DNA from: Croceitalea rosinachiae
GTDB lineage: Bacteria; Bacteroidota; Bacteroidia; Flavobacteriales; Flavobacteriaceae
Assembly (NCBI RefSeq): GCF_031846445.1
Contig: NZ_JAVRHR010000001.1
Span: 1,054,001-1,118,000, forward strand
DNA: 64,000 nucleotides
Direction: 5' to 3'
The notes under the pieces are model-generated. The model did no database searches and was not told where the DNA came from. It saw only the letters and a list, made by a program, of their open reading frames with translations. Shown one piece after another: positions 37,422 through 46,318 of this stretch; within the stretch, counting starts at the first letter, position 1, and the number at the start of each line of letters is the position of its first letter. The position numbers and the translations under genes were made by a program.

Positions 37422-39821
37422 TTACTCCGTTCTCAAACTCTTCACAGGGTTCTGTTTGGCAGCTCTGATAGCCTGAAAGCTTACAGTCAATACGGTAACG
37501 CCCATAGCGCCCATCATCGCCAATACGAAAATCCACCATTTTAAAATTACCCGATACGGGTATTCTTGTAACCACCCGTTCATTACATAATAAGCAATGG
37601 GAACGGCAATGAAACAGGAGATAATCACCAATTTTAGAAAGTCTTTTGAAAGCATGTTCCAAACATTGAATACTGTTGCACCAAGCACTTTTCGTACGCC
37701 AATTTCTTTGGTGCGTTGTTCAGCAACAAAAGAGGTAAGTCCAAACAATCCGAGGCAGCTAATTAATATGGCCAGTGCAGTGAAAATTCCGGATAAAGTA
37801 CCAACGCGTTTTTCTGTTGCAAATTTGCGAGCATATTGGTCATCAACAAAATCATATTGAAAAGGAATAGCGGGAAAGTTTTCCTTAAAAACTCGTTCTA
37901 TAATCGCCAAGTTTTGGCTTGCACTTTGCTTAGGATTCAGTCTTAAATTGTAATAACTAAAATTATTGTGGCGATCATAAACATACCACCCTTGTTTAAC
38001 TGGCTCATAGGGTGATTGGGCAATCATATCTTCAACAACCCCAATAATTTTCATTGACGGACCTGGATCTTCTTCATCTGAGTCACGAATAATGGTACCT
38101 ACCGGATTCTCCAAACCCATATATTTTACGGCAGTTCTATTGATTAGTATTCCTAAAGAATCTGAAGCCATATCTCTAGAGAAGTCTCTTCCTTGTACTA
38201 TTTTTAAGTCGAGCGTGTTTGCATATTCAGGAGATACTTCAGTCCATGCAAAATCTTCTTGAAAACCTTCTGGTTTCCCCTCCCAAGTAAAGCCGCTTCT
38301 ATTAGACCAAATTTGCGTTGTAGGACTGCTAGATGTTGCCATCTCGATTGCAGCACCAGAGCTTATAAATTGCTCTCGCATTAAATCTGTCTTGCCTTCA
38401 AAATCTGCAGACCATGTGGGAATTTGAATCAACCCTTCCCTATCATAACCAATTGGACGATTTTTTGCATGGTTTATTTGCTGCATGACGATTACCGTAC
38501 CAATGATAAATGCTACTGATACTGTAAATTGGAGTACCACCAATATCTTTCTTGGTAGGCTGGCATGTTTTCCTGATTTAAAGGTTCCTTTTAAAACATC
38601 AACTGGTCTAAATGAGGACAGGTACAATGCTGGATAGCTTCCTGCCAATAATGATGTAAAAAGAATAAATACAATGGAAATTCCCCAAAAACCTATATTG
38701 TCCCAAGGGAATATAATTTCTTTTCGGGCTAATTCATTGAAACCGCCCAATGAAATTAAAACTATTAATAAGGCTACACAAAATGCAAAAAGTACGACCA
38801 AAAATGACTCACTTAAAAACTGATATATCAATTGACCTTTCTGTGATCCAATGGATTTACGAATACCAACTTCTTTTGCTCTTTTTTCTGAACGTGCCGT
38901 ACTAAGGTTCATAAAATTGATACAAGCCAAGAGCAGGACAAAAGCCCCAATAATACCAAAGAGCCAGACATATTTAATACGGCCTCCAACTTGTTTGCCC
39001 TCTTCAAAATTTGAGCGTAAATACCAGTCTTCCATAGGAAGAAGAAAAAGCTGAGGATTAAACTCAGCCGTGTCTTCATTTAAATCCTTTTTGACGTTTC
39101 TAATAATGCTAGTTACATTCTCCATGTTGGCGTTAGCCGACAATTGCACAAACATCTGAAAAGAATTATTACCCCAATTATCAAGGGAATTTTGTATCCA
39201 TTCGCGATTGGCAACATAATGGTCCCAAGGAATGATGTAATCCGTATCGTTAAAGGTGTTATTGTATGGAATATCATTATAAACCGCAGTGACATTTAAG
39301 TCATATTGATTACCGATTTTTACAATCTTACCTATTGGGTTTTCTTTTCCGAAAAGTGCATCTGCAGTTGATTTGGAAAGCATTATGGAATTAATTTCCC
39401 GCAAGCCATCTTTATCACCTTTTAGTATTTCAAGATTAAGAAGTTTCGGGGCCATTTTCTGCATATAGTTTCCAGGTCTCGATATGCTATTCTCTTTGTA
39501 TTTGATGTAACTATCCTGTGTCCAAGAAGCCATCATCAAATGCTCAAAATTATCTCCATATCCATCTCGCAGCGCAGGTTCTAATGGAAGAGGAATTGCT
39601 GGTCCTGTTCCTGTTCTGCCATTAAAGGTCTGCGATTGCCAAACCTGCGCAATTTTTTCTTTGTTTTTGTAATAATTATCATGGGTCAGCTCATCATTAA
39701 TCCACAGACCAATGATAAGGGTCACGGCAATTCCCAATGCTAAGCCCCCAATATTAATAACAGTATACCCCTTATTTTTTAGGAGGTTCCTCCAAGCGAT
39801 TTTTAAATTGTTTTTAAACAT
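37422..39821 (-). CDS. Permease 3: double FtsX/MacB-type ABC permease
   Basis: The 799-residue protein begins MFKNNLKIAWRNLLKNKGYT. The first coupling loop is TARSEKRAKEVGIRKSIGSQ, the second EQRTKEIGVRKVLGAT; the tail is NPVKSLRTE. The first periplasmic domain carries an Asn/Trp-rich stretch (NSLDNWGNNSFQMF). It is probably the last gene of the first transcription unit, since a new promoter region starts right after its stop. The leader has AATCAAAAA exactly ten bases before the ATG. The gap to permease 2 is 76 bp and contains no promoter of the shared type. Confidence 0.92.
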   Translation of the reverse strand: MFKNNLKIAWRNLLKNKGYTVINIGGLALGIAVTLIIGLWINDELTHDNYYKNKEKIAQVWQSQTFNGRTGTGPAIPLPLEPALRDGYGDNFEHLMMASWTQDSYIKYKENSISRPGNYMQKMAPKLLNLEILKGDKDGLREINSIMLSKSTADALFGKENPIGKIVKIGNQYDLNVTAVYNDIPYNNTFNDTDYIIPWDHYVANREWIQNSLDNWGNNSFQMFVQLSANANMENVTSIIRNVKKDLNEDTAEFNPQLFLLPMEDWYLRSNFEEGKQVGGRIKYVWLFGIIGAFVLLLACINFMNLSTARSEKRAKEVGIRKSIGSQKGQLIYQFLSESFLVVLFAFCVALLIVLISLGGFNELARKEIIFPWDNIGFWGISIVFILFTSLLAGSYPALYLSSFRPVDVLKGTFKSGKHASLPRKILVVLQFTVSVAFIIGTVIVMQQINHAKNRPIGYDREGLIQIPTWSADFEGKTDLMREQFISSGAAIEMATSSSPTTQIWSNRSGFTWEGKPEGFQEDFAWTEVSPEYANTLDLKIVQGRDFSRDMASDSLGILINRTAVKYMGLENPVGTIIRDSDEEDPGPSMKIIGVVEDMIAQSPYEPVKQGWYVYDRHNNFSYYNLRLNPKQSASQNLAIIERVFKENFPAIPFQYDFVDDQYARKFATEKRVGTLSGIFTALAILISCLGLFGLTSFVAEQRTKEIGVRKVLGATVFNVWNMLSKDFLKLVIISCFIAVPIAYYVMNGWLQEYPYRVILKWWIFVLAMMGAMGVTVLTVSFQAIRAAKQNPVKSLRTE

Positions 39822-39897
39822 GATAATTCTGTTTTTGATTGATTCTTTTTTATAATGGCGTCATTCTAATTAAGGACTCCATAAATCTGAAAAAGTT

Positions 39898-42276
39898 TCA
39901 CTCTGTACGTAAACTTTTTACAGGATTGGCCAAGGCTGCTTTTATTGCCTGAAAGCTTACAGTAACTATTGCTATAATCATTGCGACTACACCAGCGGCC
40001 ACAAAAACCCAAGGGTCAATGGAAACCTTATAAGCAAAACGCTCCAGCCATGAACTCATAAACCACCAGGCTAAAGGGATTGCAATGAATAAGGCAATTA
40101 CGACCAGACCCATAAAATCTCTTGAGAGCAACTGAACTATGTTTGAAACACTAGAACCCAATACCTTTCGTACCCCAATTTCTTTCTTTCGTTGTTCTGC
40201 GGTATATGCCGCTAATCCGAATAAGCCCAGACAAGAAATGATGATGGCCAGAGCGGCAAAAATTTTGGCAAGCTCCCCAACCAACTCTTCGTCTTTGAAC
40301 CTAGAATTGAACAGGTCATTTTCAAACCGATATTCAAATGGAAATGCAGGGTTATATTTTCTTAGAACATTTTCAACGACCATTAATGCGGCAGTCGCGG
40401 ATGATTTGGGTTTCAGGCCTACATACATGGTATTGGCATAGTCCGCATTATTGAAAAACATGACCGGGCCTGTTTTTCCATTGCCATATAAATCACCATA
40501 GAGATAGTCATTTACGACCCCTATAACCCTGTATTCGGTATTGCCCCGTGTAATGGTTTTACCCAAAGCACTGTTTTTCCCCATTAATTTGGCGAAGGAT
40601 TGGGTGATAATAACATTGGTGCTATCTACAATGGCATCATTATTAAAACCGCGCCCTTCAACGAATTCCAGCCCCACTGTGCCAATAAAATTAGGGCTCA
40701 CGTATCTAAATCTAACAAGAACATCGTCCGTATCACTGCCACCTTGCCAACTCAACCCCGATCCATTATTGCCACTGGAAAGCATATTTGAATTGGTTAA
40801 TGCTACGTCTTCTATAGTACCAGATGCAATCATTTCTTCTTTAATAGGAAGAAATTTATCAATCATATTACCACTAACGGCCACATTTAGCAAATTTCCT
40901 TTTTCATAACCCACATCTCGGGCCCTTACATGTTGTATCTGCTGAAAGATGATGGTACTGCAAATGATGAAAACTATGGAAACTGCAAATTGAGTAACTA
41001 CAAGACCTTTGCGGATTACTGAAGCACTTCCTTGACTTTTGCTAACGCCCTTAAGTACTTGTGCTGGTCTGAAAGAGGATAAGTATAAAGCGGGATACCA
41101 GCCGGCCAAGAGGCCACAAATCAACGTAATCCCTAGAAGGGAAAGTATATGAATAGGCTCAAACAGCCTTAGTTCAATCTGTTTTTCTACCAAGATATTG
41201 AATGAAGGGAGCAGAAGCAGCAATAAAACAATGCTGAATAAGGCAGAGATTCCTGCTAAAATAATGGCCTCCGACATAAATTGGCCAACTAATCTTTTTT
41301 TACTGGAACCCAACACTTTTCTCACACCAACTTCATTGGCTCGTTTACCACTTCGAGCGGTAGAAAGGTTCATGAAATTGATACATGCTATCAAAAGAAT
41401 GATGAAAGCAATAAAAACCAGAGATCTTACCAATATTATAAGACCACCCACCTTTTTCCCCCCTTTAAAATCGGAGCGTAAGTTCCAATCTTTGATGGAA
41501 TGCAGAAAGGCCTCGTTAGGAGAATTGTTGGTGGTGTTCATTTTTGAGCCGATTATAGACCTGACCTTATTGTCAACGGCTTTGAAATTGGCATTGGGGG
41601 TAAGCTCTACAAAGGTATCGGCGAAGTTGTTACCGTATTCTTCTGTCCAAGACATATCATCTTCTCCCAATTCAAAGCGTTCAAATGGCAGCAGCCAATT
41701 AAAATCAAATGTCACATTACTGGGGAGATTTTTTATAAGACCTGTAACGGTAAAACTAAATTCGTTGTTGATTTGAATGACCCGGTTTAATATATTTTTG
41801 TCAGAACCGAAGAGTGCAAATGCGGTTTCTTGTGTTAAAACAATTCCATCAGGTCTGGAAAGGGCGGTATTCATTTCTCCTTCCAAAAACGTCAAGCTGA
41901 ACATATCAAGAAAATCGGGATGGACATACCTTCCATATCTGTTGATTCCATTATCTCCATTTGCAAGTAAAATCTCTTGACCTGATGTAGTGGAAGATTT
42001 GGAAATTTCGGGGATTTCGTTTTTTAGGTCTTTGGCCAGAGGCCCAGGAGTAGAGTAAAAAGTATACACCTCACCTTCAAACGTTTGGTTTGTAGGTACG
42101 TAATAAATCAAATCTTGTTTTGAAAAAACACTATCATAATTAACCTCATCCTCAACCCAGAGCAATATGAGACAGGCGCATGTAATACCTATACCGAGTC
42201 CAAAAATATTCAACGCACTATACGCTTTATTTTTCCAAAGGTTTCTCCAAGCTATTTTTAAGTAGTTTTTGAACAT
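39898..42276 (-). CDS. Permease 2: double FtsX/MacB-type ABC permease
   Basis: The 792-residue protein begins MFKNYLKIAWRNLWKNKAYS. The first coupling loop is TARSGKRANEVGVRKVLGSS, the second EQRKKEIGVRKVLGSS; the tail is NPVKSLRTE. It follows the GIN-domain gene by only 3 bp, so the two are very likely translationally coupled. The second periplasmic domain holds a Gly/Ser-rich stretch (SNMLSSGNNGSGLSWQGG) at the position where other members have a shorter, charged segment. Confidence 0.92.
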   Translation of the reverse strand: MFKNYLKIAWRNLWKNKAYSALNIFGLGIGITCACLILLWVEDEVNYDSVFSKQDLIYYVPTNQTFEGEVYTFYSTPGPLAKDLKNEIPEISKSSTTSGQEILLANGDNGINRYGRYVHPDFLDMFSLTFLEGEMNTALSRPDGIVLTQETAFALFGSDKNILNRVIQINNEFSFTVTGLIKNLPSNVTFDFNWLLPFERFELGEDDMSWTEEYGNNFADTFVELTPNANFKAVDNKVRSIIGSKMNTTNNSPNEAFLHSIKDWNLRSDFKGGKKVGGLIILVRSLVFIAFIILLIACINFMNLSTARSGKRANEVGVRKVLGSSKKRLVGQFMSEAIILAGISALFSIVLLLLLLPSFNILVEKQIELRLFEPIHILSLLGITLICGLLAGWYPALYLSSFRPAQVLKGVSKSQGSASVIRKGLVVTQFAVSIVFIICSTIIFQQIQHVRARDVGYEKGNLLNVAVSGNMIDKFLPIKEEMIASGTIEDVALTNSNMLSSGNNGSGLSWQGGSDTDDVLVRFRYVSPNFIGTVGLEFVEGRGFNNDAIVDSTNVIITQSFAKLMGKNSALGKTITRGNTEYRVIGVVNDYLYGDLYGNGKTGPVMFFNNADYANTMYVGLKPKSSATAALMVVENVLRKYNPAFPFEYRFENDLFNSRFKDEELVGELAKIFAALAIIISCLGLFGLAAYTAEQRKKEIGVRKVLGSSVSNIVQLLSRDFMGLVVIALFIAIPLAWWFMSSWLERFAYKVSIDPWVFVAAGVVAMIIAIVTVSFQAIKAALANPVKSLRTE

Positions 42277-42279
42277 GAT

Positions 42280-43041
42280 TTAGTTGATTTTTTGAATGGT
42301 CGCTTCTCCAATTACAATACCCTTTTTTACTTCGGGCGAGCCTTCGTATGCTATGGTTGCTTCTCCATATGCAGTAACTTTCAATCGTTCTTTGACAGCT
42401 ACCCGATAACTGCCTTCACCGAAAGCAGTGATTTTGGTGCTGTTGTTTTTAACGCCCAAGGTATTGATAGTAGTTTCGCCATATGCGGTGATTTTTTGTC
42501 TATCAATTGTTCCATTTTTAAGCTCTAAATAACTTTCGCCGTAAATGGTCGTAGTTAAATTATCAAAATGAACTTCATTAAAATAGACCTCGGATTCTCC
42601 GTATAATTTAAGTTGAAATTCTGATTGTTCGATGATACTTTCGCAAGCAAACTTTTCTTCACCCCTCAATGAAAGCTCTTTAAGAGATTTATACGTTACT
42701 GTAGCAGTAATTACAGTGCCCTTATAAATAGGCACTTTGTAATCATAGTTATCACCATTAACATTTTTGCCATCGGTATACGTTTTTGCACCATCCAGAT
42801 AAAGCCTTAAGGTCGACCCAACCACTTCAATGTTCAATTTGTCAAGCGGTTCTGTACTTGTATGAACCTCAACGTTTTCTGAGTCGCCTTTAATAAAAGT
42901 GACCGCAATATGCGGGCTTACAATAATTTTATCATAATTGTCTACAACTACCTTTTTTAACTGTCCAAAAGCGTTGATTGAAAGTAGTGCAAAACTCAAG
43001 ATAAAAAGTTTTGCACTACTATTTTTGATTGATGATTTCAT
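42280..43041 (-). CDS. Exported GIN-domain (DUF2807) protein
   Basis: The protein is 253 residues from the ATG at 43041, which gives a signal peptide (MKSSIKNSSAKLFILSFALL, ending AFGQ). An upstream in-frame ATG at 43083 overlaps the permease 1 stop (ATGA) but puts 14 non-signal residues in front. The domain is a right-handed beta-helix of short turns; five turns carry YGE, FGE or GEA corners (LYGESEVYF, IYGESYLEL, AYGETTI, AFGEGSY, AYGEATI). GIN domains are found in exported proteins of Bacteroidota, with adhesion or polymer-binding roles proposed but not settled. It lies between permeases 1 and 2 in the same unit, suggesting work in the periplasm or on the outer surface alongside them. Confidence 0.85.
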   Translation of the reverse strand: MKSSIKNSSAKLFILSFALLSINAFGQLKKVVVDNYDKIIVSPHIAVTFIKGDSENVEVHTSTEPLDKLNIEVVGSTLRLYLDGAKTYTDGKNVNGDNYDYKVPIYKGTVITATVTYKSLKELSLRGEEKFACESIIEQSEFQLKLYGESEVYFNEVHFDNLTTTIYGESYLELKNGTIDRQKITAYGETTINTLGVKNNSTKITAFGEGSYRVAVKERLKVTAYGEATIAYEGSPEVKKGIVIGEATIQKIN

Positions 43042-43079
43042 GATTTTCGTTTTTATGGTATCAAGGCATTGAATGCCTA

Positions 43080-45482
43080 TCATTCTGTTCTTAAGCTTTT
43101 TATTGGATTGTTATTGGCTGATTTAAACGCATGAAAACCAACGGTTGCAATGGCAATAGACAATGCAATTGCTCCTGCTAATAGAAACACCCACCATTCC
43201 ACATCAATTTTATACGCATACTCATTAAGCCATTGTCGCATTGCATACCAAGAAAAGGGTATGGCAATAAGAATGGCTATGCCAACTAATTTTATAAAAT
43301 CCTTTGATAATAAAGCAACAATGGTGGATACATTAGCTCCAAGAACCTTTCGAATACCAATTTCTTTGGTGCGTAACATGGCACTATAGGTAGCCAGACC
43401 AAAAAGACCTAGGCAAGCGATAAATATGGCTAGACAGGAGAATATGGTAAATAATTTTCTAAATCGTATATCTGATATATATTGTTTGTTAAAAGCTTCA
43501 TCCAAGAAGCTGTATATAAACGGTCGATGTGGAGCCAATACATTCCATTTTTTTTCTATGGCTGTAATGGCATCTTTATAATTATTTGAGCTTATACGCA
43601 AAGAAAGGTATCTCCCATAGGGGACTTGCCTTAAAGTAAGTGGAGCGACCTCTGAGTGCAGTGATATATAGTTAAAGTCTTTTACAACCCCAACTATGCT
43701 TCCTTCGCGACCCCATTGTTGAAACTTTTTACCAATGATTTGGTTAGGATCATTGTATCCAAATTCTTTAACTGCTGCCTCATTTATAATTAGTGAGCTT
43801 ATACTATCGGTTGGAAAATCTGGTGAGAAAGCTCTGCCGGCGACAACATCAATTTTGTAATGTTGAATAAAATTATTGTCTACCTCATAGATGTAGGGAG
43901 AAAAATTCTCCATATTTCCTTCGTAGGTTTCTATATCTGTTCCGGCAGCAGGAAAGTGACTGCTGGGAACGGTTCGGGAAAGTGAAACTGAGCTAACATC
44001 CGCTAATGCCAAAAACTCTCCTTTTATCGCCTCTACGTTGTTCAATACTTCTCCATCCCAATTAAAATCTAATATCAGTTGTTGGTCTTTAGCAAAGCCC
44101 ATGTCCTTATTTAACATAAATCCAAGTTGATAGTATACAACAACTGTACTGGCAATGAGCGCAATGGATATGCTGAACTGAAGAATAACCAAGCCTTTTC
44201 TAAGATTCGCTCCTTGAGCAGAAGTTCTAAAAGCACCTTTTAATACCCTTACGGGTTTAAACCCTGAGAGAATAAAAGCGGGATAACTACCAGCGAAAAA
44301 CCCGGTTAGCAATGTTGTCCCAAAATAAAGTAAAAGAATAGGAGCCGTAATAAATGAGGCCATCGCAAATGCTTTACCTGTTAAGGAACTTAACCATGGC
44401 AGCCCTAAAAAAGCTAGAAGAAGACCGAGAAGTGATGCGAATAGCACCAAAATCAATGATTCTCCCAAAAATTGATAGATAAGCCCTTTGCGTTCTGCGC
44501 CAATCACTTTCCGTATTCCTACCTCTTTCGCCCGTTCCATTGAACGAGCTGTGGCTAAATTCATAAAGTTAATACTGGCAATTATCAAAATAAAAAGACC
44601 TATGATAGCAAATATGTAAATATTGGACAAGCTGCCGGTTTCTCCTGGTTGACGATCTGCCTTTGAATACAGATAAATTTTATTCATGGATTCTAAAGAG
44701 AAATTGTAGTAGTACTGCTCAGCAACTTCTGGCTCTATATGTTTTTTTAGAAAATCAGGTATTTTGGATTCGAATGCGGTTTGATCAAAGTTATTGGAAA
44801 CTAATACATAAGTATAAAAATCAACATAGCCCCATGAATCAAAAATTTCAGGTCTGGTCTGATAAAAACTGCTCATAGACATGAGTACGTCAAAAGAAAA
44901 ATGGGAATTTTGAGGAACATCTTTCATAACTCCCGTTACCGTATAGGTTCCATCTGCTGCCCTGCCACCAATACCTTCAATAGTCTTGCCGACTGGATTC
45001 TCGTTTCCGAAGTATTTTTTTGCTGTAGTCTCGGTTAGAACAATAGAATAAGGAGCTTCTAGTGCAGTTTTTGGATCACCATTAATCAATGGCCAACTGA
45101 AGACATTAAATACTGAAGTATCTGCATAAAAACAATCTCCCTCTTGAAATTTACGGTTATTGTATTCTAATAGAATGTCGCTCCTGCCAGAAAACTGGGC
45201 TTTTTCTATAATTTCTGGAAAATCAGATTTTAGTGCAGGACCTACAGGTGCATTCCCCCATACCCAAGCGTCATCAGGGCTATCGGCGTTTGAATGATGT
45301 ATTACCCTATAGACAGAATCTTTCTTTTCATGATAATTATCGTAAGAAAGTTCGTTGGATATAAAAATTGCAATCAACAAGAAACAAGCAAGTCCAATGG
45401 CTAAGCCACCAATATTTATAATGGAATATCCCTTGTTTTTTAGGATATTTCTCCAAGCGATTTTTAAATAGTTCTTAAACAT
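43080..45482 (-). CDS. Permease 1: double FtsX/MacB-type ABC permease
   Basis: The 800-residue protein begins MFKNYLKIAWRNILKNKGYS. The first coupling loop is TARSMERAKEVGIRKVIGAE, the second LRTKEIGIRKVLGAN; the tail is NPIKSLRTE. It is the permease nearest the ATPase 1, adaptor and channel genes, so it is the best candidate for the original partner from which the array expanded. The leader has AATCAAAAA ten bases before the ATG. The 304-bp stretch to the ATPase 1 start includes two REP-like short repeats rather than a promoter of the shared type. Confidence 0.93.
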   Translation of the reverse strand: MFKNYLKIAWRNILKNKGYSIINIGGLAIGLACFLLIAIFISNELSYDNYHEKKDSVYRVIHHSNADSPDDAWVWGNAPVGPALKSDFPEIIEKAQFSGRSDILLEYNNRKFQEGDCFYADTSVFNVFSWPLINGDPKTALEAPYSIVLTETTAKKYFGNENPVGKTIEGIGGRAADGTYTVTGVMKDVPQNSHFSFDVLMSMSSFYQTRPEIFDSWGYVDFYTYVLVSNNFDQTAFESKIPDFLKKHIEPEVAEQYYYNFSLESMNKIYLYSKADRQPGETGSLSNIYIFAIIGLFILIIASINFMNLATARSMERAKEVGIRKVIGAERKGLIYQFLGESLILVLFASLLGLLLAFLGLPWLSSLTGKAFAMASFITAPILLLYFGTTLLTGFFAGSYPAFILSGFKPVRVLKGAFRTSAQGANLRKGLVILQFSISIALIASTVVVYYQLGFMLNKDMGFAKDQQLILDFNWDGEVLNNVEAIKGEFLALADVSSVSLSRTVPSSHFPAAGTDIETYEGNMENFSPYIYEVDNNFIQHYKIDVVAGRAFSPDFPTDSISSLIINEAAVKEFGYNDPNQIIGKKFQQWGREGSIVGVVKDFNYISLHSEVAPLTLRQVPYGRYLSLRISSNNYKDAITAIEKKWNVLAPHRPFIYSFLDEAFNKQYISDIRFRKLFTIFSCLAIFIACLGLFGLATYSAMLRTKEIGIRKVLGANVSTIVALLSKDFIKLVGIAILIAIPFSWYAMRQWLNEYAYKIDVEWWVFLLAGAIALSIAIATVGFHAFKSANNNPIKSLRTE

Positions 45483-45519
45483 GACCGTTCATTTTTTGAT
45501 TGATGACTAATTTGATTTA

Positions 45520-45538
45520 CCCCGAAACAAGCTCAGGG
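45520..45538. repeat. REP-like short repeat
   Basis: CCCCGAAACAAGCTCAGGG, a variant of the CCTGAGCTTG-type short intergenic repeats common in flavobacteria. It lies in the gap between ATPase 1 and permease 1 and can form a small hairpin by its CCC/GGG ends. Confidence 0.45.
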
Positions 45539-45555
45539 CAGATGAATAAACTCCT

Positions 45556-46251
45556 TTAAACGGTTGCCCCTATAGCCCTATTTTGACTTTCAGTTACTAT
45601 TTGGCCATCAAATAGGTTTACTACTCTATGTGCATAATGTGAATCTCTGTCTGAGTGAGTTACCATAACAATAGTGGTACCCTCTTGATTTAGTTCGGTG
45701 AGAAGGTTCATTACTTCAATTCCGTTTTTAGAATCGAGGTTACCCGTAGGCTCATCGGCAAGAATCAGTTTTGGGTTGGTCACTACCGCTCTTGAAATGG
45801 CGACACGTTGTTGTTGACCCCCTGATAATTGTTGTGGAAAGTGCTTCTCTCTATGCGCAATTTTCATACGTTCCAGTACTTCCATCACCTTTTGCTTGCG
45901 CTCAGCTTTACCCATTTTTAAGTAAATCAATGGTAACTCTACGTTTTCATAAACCGTAAGCTCGTCGATGAGGTTAAAACTTTGAAAAACAAAGCCTAAA
46001 TTTCCTTTACGCAATTGGGTTCTTTGACTTTCTTTTAGCCCACCAACTTCATTGCCCGCAAAATTGTAACTGCCTTCCGTAGGATTGTCTAACATTCCTA
46101 TAATATTCAACAAGGTCGATTTTCCGCAACCTGATGGTCCCATAATGGCTACAAACTCGCCATTCTCAACATGAAGGTTGACGCTGTTCAAGGCCAAAGT
46201 TTCTACTTCCTCAGTTCTAAAGCTCTTTTTTAAGTCTTTGATTGTTATCAT
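45556..46251 (-). CDS. ABC ATPase 1 (LolD/MacB type)
   Basis: The protein is 231 residues from the ATG at 46251 (MITIKDLKKSFRTEEVETLA). The frame is open further up, but that stretch (MTSRGIEM...) is the translation of a REP-like repeat and not protein. Walker A GPSGCGKST is at 38-46, Q-loop VFQSFNLIDE, a normal signature LSGGQQQRVAISRAV, Walker B LILADEPTGNLDS and H-loop VTHS. It is the stand-alone ATPase kind that serves LolCDE/MacB-type transporters. It lies between the adaptor and permease 1. With canonical motifs it is the more likely main engine for the eleven permeases. Confidence 0.93.
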   Translation of the reverse strand: MITIKDLKKSFRTEEVETLALNSVNLHVENGEFVAIMGPSGCGKSTLLNIIGMLDNPTEGSYNFAGNEVGGLKESQRTQLRKGNLGFVFQSFNLIDELTVYENVELPLIYLKMGKAERKQKVMEVLERMKIAHREKHFPQQLSGGQQQRVAISRAVVTNPKLILADEPTGNLDSKNGIEVMNLLTELNQEGTTIVMVTHSDRDSHYAHRVVNLFDGQIVTESQNRAIGATV

Positions 46252-46280
46252 TTTGTAATTGTTATTTCTATTAGTTAAAG

Positions 46281-46305
46281 ACATCTCGATTCCTCTCGAT
46301 GTCAC
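46281..46305. repeat. REP-like short repeat
   Basis: An inverted repeat with ACATC and GATGT arms around a CTCGATTCCTCTC core, resembling widespread short flavobacterial repeats. It sits between the adaptor stop (46319) and the ATPase 1 start (46251). Confidence 0.5.
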
Positions 46306-46318
46306 AGTTTTAATCTTT

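Noticed and set aside
46252..46305. N-terminal extension of ATPase 1 starting MTSRGIEM
   Set aside because: It is the translation of a REP-like inverted repeat; the ATG at 46251 gives the standard ATPase start.
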